Of a stretch of 64,000 nt of DNA, positions 56,900 through 64,000 are shown in pieces. A model generated the notes under the pieces. The model had not been told where the DNA came from, did no database searches, and saw only the letters and a program-made list of their open reading frames with translations. How positions within the stretch are numbered: the first letter of the stretch is position 1; every line of letters begins with the position of its first letter. Source of the DNA: Metellina segmentata (Eukaryota; Arthropoda; Arachnida; Araneae; Tetragnathidae); the NCBI GenBank assembly GCA_947359465.1, contig OX375881.1:118292738-118356737 (forward strand). The letters are read 5' to 3'. Made by a program: the position numbers and the translations under genes.

Positions 56900-58310
56900 C
56901 ACTGGTGTAAGAAGTTAAGAGAATTTCCAGACTTGGCCGATTATCTCTAGAACTACTGTACCGATTTTAATGAAATTTGATATGTACATACATTGATACA
57001 ATTTAAAACAAATAACCATTCAATAATTGTAATACACACGCAAGATCGTGCGTAACACTCGTTGGAGTCGGAAGGTATGAAACAGCGGTTGCAGAATAAA
57101 CAAAAAAATGGGTTAATAAATGGGTTAATAGGGGGTATGGTCCCCTCTTACAGATATACAGGGAGGGTTGCGAGTTGCAATTGTCATCCCCAGAGTGTCC
57201 CAGACATGCACTATAGGGTTACGGTCTGGATTTCTGGCTGGCCAATCCATGCGGCGAATATCCTCACTCTCTAGAAATTCGTCGACCAGAAGAGCTCTAT
57301 GTGGCCTCATGTTATCGTCCATTAAAATGAATTCAGAGCCAACTGCACCCCTGAAAAGACGAATATAGGGCTCCAAGACCTCATCCCTATACCTCACACC
57401 AGTCACACTGCCTCTTTCAAAGACATGGAGAGGTGTGCGGCCATCCAACATGATGCCTGCCCAGACCATTAAACCTCCTCCGCCATAATGGTTTATTTCG
57501 CAGACATTGGAGGGTAGGTAGCAGGTCCTTGGTTCTCTCCATATGAACGTACGGCGAGAATCGGTGTTTAGGCTGAACCGGGACTCATCAGTGAAGTGAA
57601 CGGTCGCCCATTGATCCAAACTCCAATCTCTATGCTCTCTGCACCATGATAAACGGATTCTCCTGTTCGTAGAAGTGAGCGGGACGCAAACAGCAGGTCT
57701 TCTTGCAAACAACCCTCTTTCATGAAGTCTTTTGGAAACCCTTGATACGTGGGATCCAGTGGCTGCATACAAGTCACGAGAGAGCTGAGAAGCTGTAGCA
57801 CTCCTGTTACGCCTCGCTATAATCGACAAATGGCGATCTTCTCTGGCGGTCGTGGTTCTTGGAAGACCTTGCCCAGGCTTTCTCTCGATCGATCCGTTAT
57901 CCTGGAACTGTTTCCATAAGTTAAACACGACGCTGACCTTAAATTCAACTCTCAACAAATTTGGACTTGAGATTGGTCTGCTTCTAGCCTCCCCACAATT
58001 CGCCACCTCATTCCATCATCTAAACGTTGGTGGTTACTCATTTTTACTGTTACAATTTGAAATTAACCGATTGCTGCAAAAAAACACCAAGAAATTCGCC
58101 GAGGTGTGCTAGCGAACGAAATGCGTCTTAACTTACGCGCGCTTATAAAGCCTGTTTCTCTACTGGCTCCGTCTACACACACCTGTACGCTTACGTATTT
58201 GACGTACAAGATTTGCATTTTTGTCTACAAGCAGTGGTTTTACATTCAGTTCAGTTCTTTTCATAAAATTCGATAAAATATTCAAATTCTCTTAATTTAA
58301 TTCACCTGTG
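56900..58310 (-). mobile_element. Tc1-like transposon, 1411 bp, inside or just after IQSEC
   Basis: 27-bp inverted ends (CACTGGTGTAAGAAG at 56900; complement CACAGGTGAATTAAA at 58310), both continuing to AAGAGAATTT, are flanked by TA at 56898-56899 and 58311-58312. It lies downstream of the last recognised IQSEC exon, in reverse orientation to the gene. Confidence 0.93.
57125..58041 (-). pseudogene. Tc1-like transposase, inactivated
   Basis: The ancestral start is probably ATG 58041 (MSNHQRLDDGMRWRIVGRLE), which runs into a stop; the open 293-codon frame starts at 58006. It contains NLWKQFQDNGSIERKPGQG, the first Asp in VHFTDESRFSL, MVWAGIMLDGRTPLHVFERG, and the second Asp in LMDDNMRPHRALL. 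In the third block the frame reads DRNPIVHVWDTLG, where the usual catalytic Glu is Val. The block between ATRNPP and the terminal CISVRGDHTPY is deleted. The protein cannot be active. Confidence 0.92.
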
Positions 58311-58910
58311 TACAATAAAATGAATAAAAAATTTAATGGTATTAAATAACTTTTAACTAATTTGTTTTTCTGCGCAGACGGAAATAACATCTTCTCGCAT
58401 CTTTACTTAACATATTACAGTAGCCTTTTACAATTATGACCCAAATGGCAGAAGATAATTTCCAGAAACACGATTTGAACTCTTAGTTAATTTTTGTCAT
58501 AGTTGGGATAACACTGTTGTAGTCTTCTCTGAAATTAAATCTACCAAGACTACTTTATCCTTACAGAGTAATCTCTTAAAAAAGCTGTACAATACATTCA
58601 AAAAGTTATTAAGTTTAGTTAGCGTCATTGATCGAATATTGTTGCGATGCCTTGAAGAGGCAAATAAATATTTAAATCTCTCCAGGAGATTGTCATGAAG
58701 TATCGAGTCGTTCCTAACACTGACCTGACATTCATAGTTGAGATATATAGTCGCTAGCAAACTTTAAAGGCTGAATATGGACAGAGTTCCCACTGTTACA
58801 ATTAGTAATTTATTACATTTAATAATTTTATAAATTATGTTAATACTGGTACATTACGGAATGCTTAAGTACTTCCTCTCGGGTTCAATTCCTCATTTAG
58901 TGTATTATCG

Positions 58911-59208
58911 GTAATTTTAAGTTAACGTCAAACTAGAGCAACACAACGGGCTATTGACGACGGTCCGGGATCAGTCCCTTAAGGGAAAGATCCGAGGACA
59001 ACACCTCGTCATTTTGAACCACGGTCAGATTACGAAGCAACACCTGAGCTGGCACCGCACTCTCAAAACTTCAACACCATCCCAACGTGAGGACTTTCGG
59101 CCACGACAGATTTAATGTTCACCAGCCGCCTCTACACCATACGTTTACAAACATCCATGCCCGGACTTGGATTCGAACCAGGAACCTTCCGATCTAGAGG
59201 CTAACATG
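58911..59208 (-). mobile_element. SINE-B, 5'-truncated
   Basis: Flanked by a perfect 11-bp GTGTATTATCG (58900-58910 and 59209-59219). It breaks off after the B box, so it lacks the A box. It is the only clear SINE-B beyond 25 kb. Confidence 0.92.
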
Positions 59209-59521
59209 GTGTATTATCGCATGCGATTTTCGTTCATTTGTTGAGCGGGGCTCAGCCCAATATTAGTCTTTCGACAGTATTACTACTGAAAAGTAACCCA
59301 CCAACAATAAAGAACTTTATATAATTTTAAGTAACCTTATTTTGTTAAAGCCAAGCTTTCATTTTCCAGAGAGAAAAATTAAATCGAGGAAATTAAAATG
59401 AAATATAAAAATATTTACCAGTGTACTGTAAACAAGATTAAAAAAACCGGAGGATTGAAAAATTATAAACAAACTGTTTTTCCTCCTTGAAGTAACTTAT
59501 GTACGTTTCCTTTCTTTTAGG

Positions 59522-60093
59522 GATACCAACAGCTGAACTACATCACCAGTTGAGCAACGATAGATATCCTGGACCAGAAAAGCTCTGCGGGTGCCCTCCT
59601 CGTGTTCGCCCACCCTCCTTTCTATAAATACGTCAAAATTCCTGCGGGCACGAGGGGAGCATTCGTAGAGTTTTGAAAGGCCGGATGTCTACACGTACTG
59701 CTTTAGCTGGTTCATTTGGAGTTGCTTCTAGACAACAGAACATCAAATAGTTCTTGGAGAAGTAACAAAAATATTCTATAACACCAAACCGACTCGTCGT
59801 CTTTGAGCATGCCAACAGCTGAACTACAAGACCTGTTGAGCAACGATAGCCATCCTGGACCAGAAAAGCTCTGCGGGTGCCCTCCTCGTGTTCGCCCACC
59901 CTCCTTTCTATAAATACGTCAAAATTCCTGCGGACACGAGGGGAGCATTCGTAGAGTTTAGAAGGCCGGATATCTATACGAACTGCTCCAGCTGGTTCAT
60001 TTGGAATTGCTCCAAGGCAACAGAACATCAAATATTTTTTGGAGAAGTAATAAAAATATTCTATAACTCCAAACTGACTCGTCTTCTTTGAGT
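59522..60093. repeat. 286-bp tandem duplication
   Basis: CCAACAGCTGAACTACA recurs at 59526 and 59812. The two units are about 90% alike over their full length (CTCTGCGGGTGCCCTCC, CACGAGGGGAGCATTCG and CAACAGAACATCAAATA in both). The minus strand is open across both copies (59633-60031), giving a repeated peptide (NEPAGAVRIDIRP / NEPAKAVRVDIRP). The source is not recognised. Confidence 0.95.
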
Positions 60094-60882
60094 ATATTGA
60101 ATCGGTATTCCAATCACACTTTAAACAAAGAATGAGCGTGCGGCTGCCGTAGCCTGATTGGTAGAGTTGTGGTAAAGCAACAGGACTAAATAAAAACTAA
60201 TAAAACATGCGGACAACAACTACTAAATAAAAACTAATATCGTCCTCTTTAGGATCATACTTGTGCATTAAATTTCGAAATTCCCTGTCATTATTTTTGA
60301 AATTTTAGTGGACATTTGATTTAAGATTAATTTGGTTAAGCACATATCAAAACACATTTGTGAAAGCAGAGAAACTAAGCTACGAATGTTGGGTAAGAAT
60401 ACCCTGAAACTTATGAATTACACTGAATACAGTGGGCATGTTGAAAAAGAAAAAGATTTACAAAAGAAAAAAAGCAAGAAATAACACAACCTGATATAGT
60501 CAAAATTCTTTCGTAAAAAAATAATGAAAACGAAAGTGGTCAAAAAAACAAAACTCTTAATCCTATAGTGAAAACTATTATAGTAAAATAAAAATTCCAC
60601 AACTGTCAAAATACAAATAAATGGACCAATGGTATCACAGAAAAAGGTTTAAAATAACCAATGCAATCAAAGGATATTTTAAAAACAAAATAACCAATTT
60701 GAGGAAAGAAAAAATTTCAAACGAATCAATGAAATCAAACGATATTAACGGATTTTGGAAGAACTTTATAGAATATTCAAAATGAAAATTGAAAGTTTCC
60801 GTTTGCCGAGGTTGACATGAAAACCACAGCATCAGTAACGGAAGATGGGTTGCCTTAAGTTATCGTAACTCGCTACTAAAAG
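60094..60882. other. No gene seen
   Basis: Very AT-rich, low complexity; the minus-strand frames are Phe/Leu-rich by composition. Confidence 0.5.
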
Positions 60883-60957
60883 TGCGCCAAAAAAATCGCC
60901 AAGCCGTTGCCATCACTCATAAACGTAGAGTGTAGCTGTACCAAAGTTTTTACTGAC
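60883..60957. repeat. 68-bp repeat, inverted partner of 24650
   Basis: CGCCAAAAAAATCGCC ... GTAGAGTGTAGCTGT; see 24650-24725. Confidence 0.75.
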
Positions 60958-61045
60958 ACAGAGGAGAGGAATACACCTAGGCAGGAATGGACCTGACACT
61001 GCTTAGCCTACAACTCGAAAGTTGTTTTAGCAGAGGAAATATAAA
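60945..61045 (-). repeat. SINE-D fragment
   Basis: TTTTTACTGACACAGAGGAG to ACAACTCGAAAGTTG, the tRNA-side half. Confidence 0.65.
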
Positions 61046-61167
61046 ATCTTGACAAACAATTTAACGTGGATTCCAATAAAGTGGACCACATTCCTACTTT
61101 GGCAATCACTGTTTCATAGTGTTTTTATACAGATTGAATAGCTTGTGTTGAATAATGTGGCTTAACC

Positions 61168-61770
61168 CAGGGATTACCAACCTGTGGTACGCGGTAACAT
61201 TTCAGGTGGTACGCAAGGATGATACGAGCAACCCAAATATTTTACGATGTTTGTTCGATTTTTTACTATGTACAACCTCGTTATAGGAAAAATGGGATTA
61301 TATGAAATCAATTTTGTGATTAACGTTGTTATTACATTGTAATAAATGACGCTAACAGTAGCACATTATTGAAAGAGAAACTTTGTTGCTGATAATCTAT
61401 TTCTATTCAATCGCTGTCTCGGCGAAATTAAGTTGATATCTCTCCCTGTCAAATCGTTTTACGAAGAATTCCTTTATCTTTATGTATGAGAAATACGCAC
61501 GAGATAATTGTTTGTTTTTAGACCTGTGAGTAAAAAATAAAACTCATTTTCAATTTTCGTTTTATTTTTTCCTTTATTAAAACATCATTAATACGAAATA
61601 CAAGTGCATTAATCATAAATATGAAGCTTTCTTAGTATTTTAATTAAAATGAAACAAGCCATTGGGCACTTTTCTGACATTATATATATGTTTCTAAAAA
61701 ATATAAAACTGGTGGTACGCCAAAACTTTTTAAAAATTTCAAGTGGTACGCAGTTACTAAAAGGTTGGAG
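61168..61770. mobile_element. hAT-like non-autonomous element
   Basis: CAGGGATTACCAACCT at 61168 resembles a hAT end, with an inverted CCAACCT near 61770. GTGGTACGC occurs four times near the ends (61184, 61206, 61712, 61743), like hAT subterminal motifs. The right terminus is eroded and no transposase is visible. Confidence 0.55.
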
Positions 61771-62029
61771 CAATAATTTACTATCTCTCCTTAATGGTGA
61801 GAGTTAAAAGAAAGTAACTGTACTATTATCAATGTTCAAGGAGCAGATCTATGGTCGTTCGAAACAAATACGTTTATTTGTTATTCTGGATTAATTACAA
61901 TGATAATGATATATACATTTTGGTAACAATGATGATTAAAAGTAATAAACGATGCCCATGGATGCATCCGTTACCTAAAGAAATAGTAGGAGAGAAAACG
62001 TTAGTAACAAGAGTTTAAATGGTTAGTAA

Positions 62030-62580
62030 AATCAGAGCTCGATGCCATGGCGGCAAAATCGGGGCTCTGGAGAAACGCTTTCTCGGGAGAGAGAGAGAAA
62101 GCCTAGCAAGGTCGTTCTTAAGAAAAAGAATCCAAAAAATGCCCTCTTTCGGACTGGGGGTTATCCCCTCCCAAACAGGTTGCTATTACGCGCACTCAAC
62201 GCCAAGCGCATTACAAGGGCAAGTATTTATCGCCCTCTTTGGGATTGAGCCTTACAGTTAAGAACCCCTGGCATAACCCATACGCTCAGATTTTTTTCAA
62301 TCGTCTCCAGGAACGGCTATTTCGCCTGCATGTCCGACCCCCCTTTACCTAATTACCTAACTTTAGCTATAGAGCCTTGATTGGCATTTACGACTGACGC
62401 TTTCCTTTCATATTATTGTGTGGCGCATCGTTTGTTTGGCGCTCGAGAGATAGATACCACCGGAGCGACCTTCTGCCTTTCCCACAAAGCGTTCATACCT
62501 CACGGCAGGGTACCGAACAAAAGGAGGGATCCTCTAGAAGGTCAGTCACTGACAGCTCGTAAATGGTGATCGATGCCAGC
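62030..62580. other. GC-rich block, unidentified
   Basis: About 550 bp of higher GC than its surroundings with two overlapping short plus-strand frames (62019-62261 and 62042-62248). No motif or termini recognised. It could be the leader of a retroelement or a diverged untranslated region. Confidence 0.35.
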
Positions 62581-63339
62581 GGTCACTTAAAAGGGGGATA
62601 ATACACCGTACACAGATCTATAACAGCTGATGTAAACAAAATTTTAGTGGTAACAATTTCCTATGTGCCGCAGCAAAAAAGGTTAATCTTGCAAAATCCT
62701 TTTTCTGAGCCAATTTAATAGTATGATCTTCCTTGCAACTAAATAAAACGTTTCTTTTACACATAGCAGACTTAAGATAATCAGAATGCCTCAAACATAA
62801 CGAAACTTACTTGGAATAGTAGGCTGGGGACTGAATAAATGAAAACTCGATCTATAAAAAATCGTAGAAATCTTCTGGTTGGCTGGATTGTGTGGCCCTT
62901 GTGCCATATTTGATCATGCTTCGCCATATATGTAACGCTAGGTGAAGAAACCTGATACAACACTCGAAAAGGACTAGGAATATGTATACTGAGCTAACAC
63001 GGTAATGATCCTATTGCAACTAATAGCAGATTTTGGGTGGTATGTAGTATCCGATAAGTTACAACCTATGGCGATTTAGAGCCAAATGTGGTAACCCTCC
63101 AGTCGTCGGGAGTTTCCGCGCTTTCATCCAATTTTAAGGCAACCCTTCGTATTTCTGCCATTTTTTTTCTTTAATATTTTATATTAGTTGTGTCTGTTTG
63201 TTCAGTCCGTTGCTCTCGAATTTCTTTATTGATTCTTTCAAGTAAGTTGCACTTTTATTTTGCTTTAATAGGGTTTTCCCCTCTCAAATTTTGCGTTTGA
63301 AATAGTAAAATATGAGATACATAAATAGGATTAATTTGT
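62581..63339. other. No gene seen
   Basis: AT-rich spacer before the unclassified repeat and the terminal satellite. Confidence 0.5.
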
Positions 63340-63595
63340 AAAAAACGGAAACAAATTTTATTAATACAATAGAACAAATTTTAATTGCAAATCTTCTAAT
63401 TTTTCTGTGGGATATTTACTCTACACATGCCATGTTTTTCTTTTTTTTTGCGTTGTTTCATAAATTAGGTCCATGTTTAACTCCTTGATTTTTAAAAATT
63501 GTGGGGAAAATGTAAAAAATGGAGAAAAAAAACGCCGGTTAGCATAACGTCCGGAAATTTGGAAAATTTCGTATTTTGGACTTTTTACTGCAATT
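63340..63595. repeat. Unclassified repeat, copy 2 of 2
   Basis: See 44655-44885. Ends with AACGTCCGGAAATTTGG; a similar CGTCCGG also lies before copy 1 (44515). Confidence 0.75.
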
Positions 63596-63740
63596 ATTAA
63601 TTCTTATTTTTTTGCAAAAATGTTTGATGCCATTTGGAGGCTGTAAAGATTTATTTCAGTAATTTATATTAAAAACACTGGATGTTCTTTGTGTAGGAAA
63701 TTCTCAAAATGTCCAACACTGAGTAACCAAAAAGTGGTTA

Positions 63741-64000
63741 TACGCATGGAAGCCAATGGTGATTCTTTCTCGCTGGCAGGTATGGGTCTTGCGTTATACG
63801 CTATTACTTATCTACAAAAAATTTCCTCCCGGTAGTGTATCATACGCATAAGAAGCCAACAGTGAAAGGTTCTCGCTGGCAGACGGAGGTCGCACGTTAT
63901 ACGCTGTGACTTAATCTACAAAAATAATTCCTCACGGTACAGTGGTTTATACGCGTGGAAGCCAACAGTGAAAGGTTCTCGCTGGTAGGCGGAGGTCGCA
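63741..64000. repeat. Satellite of about 105 bp, continuing past the window
   Basis: TACGC(A/G)T--AGAAGCCAA begins units at 63741, 63843 and 63950 (spacing 102 and 107). Each unit has TTCTCGCTGGCAG and a second GTTATACGCT. The array is cut by the window end. Confidence 0.9.

Noticed and set aside
62500..62560. GGTACC followed closely by GGATCCTCTAGA resembles a cloning-vector polylinker.
   Set aside because: The match is only 12 bases, the spacing differs, and the surrounding sequence is not vector. Probably chance.

Overview
This is a eukaryotic, AT-rich, intron-bearing genomic segment dominated by transposable-element debris, with one recognisable host gene. The organism is most likely an arthropod. 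The Tc1-type transposases and tRNA-derived SINEs have the flavour of orb-weaving spider genomes, but that placement rests on remembered family resemblance and is an inference. No search could be run, and every family name such as SINE-A is my own label.

Layout. 0-25 kb is a SINE graveyard: about thirty copies or fragments of one tRNA-derived SINE superfamily lie mostly on the minus strand. Older SINE-A ends in an ACCTACC-type tail; younger SINE-B is 330 bp and ends in an ATTACC-type tail. At least three SINE-B copies have inserted into SINE-A copies, and several carry clear target-site duplications. Other short families (SINE-C, D and E), two Helitron-like 3' ends, hAT, Tc1 and mariner relics, and a LINE 3' end with an RNase H domain lie among them. 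24.8-28.4 kb is a decayed minus-strand two-ORF LINE. 29.1-29.4 kb is a minus-strand gypsy-type gag relic.

31160-36149 is an almost complete non-LTR retrotransposon (5' UTR, ORF1, endonuclease-RT-RNase H ORF2, simple-repeat tail) flanked by a perfect 14-bp target-site duplication; ORF2 carries three frameshifts. 36.6-41 kb has two piggyBac relics on either side of a 316-bp tandem satellite. Tc1-like elements lie at 42.5-43.2 kb, 45.2-46.7 kb (one stop, one frameshift, catalytic triad kept) and 56.9-58.3 kb (third catalytic acidic residue changed to Val).

The host gene is on the plus strand from 48367 to at least 55428, probably 56590: an IQSEC/BRAG (Drosophila schizo-type) Arf guanine-nucleotide exchange factor. 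Nine coding exons with fully consistent splice phases encode a linker, the Sec7 domain, the PH domain and the start of the C-terminal tail; a 46-nt tenth exon is likely. The IQ-motif exons upstream and the C-terminus downstream were not found. Beyond the gene lie further repeats, a 286-bp tandem duplication, a hAT-like element and a satellite array that runs off the right edge.

I found no bacterial-type operons, CRISPR arrays, or functional tRNA or rRNA genes. The novelty is in the repeats: nested SINE insertions, a putative composite SINE, a satellite with a nested internal duplication, and shared unclassified repeats next to the gene.
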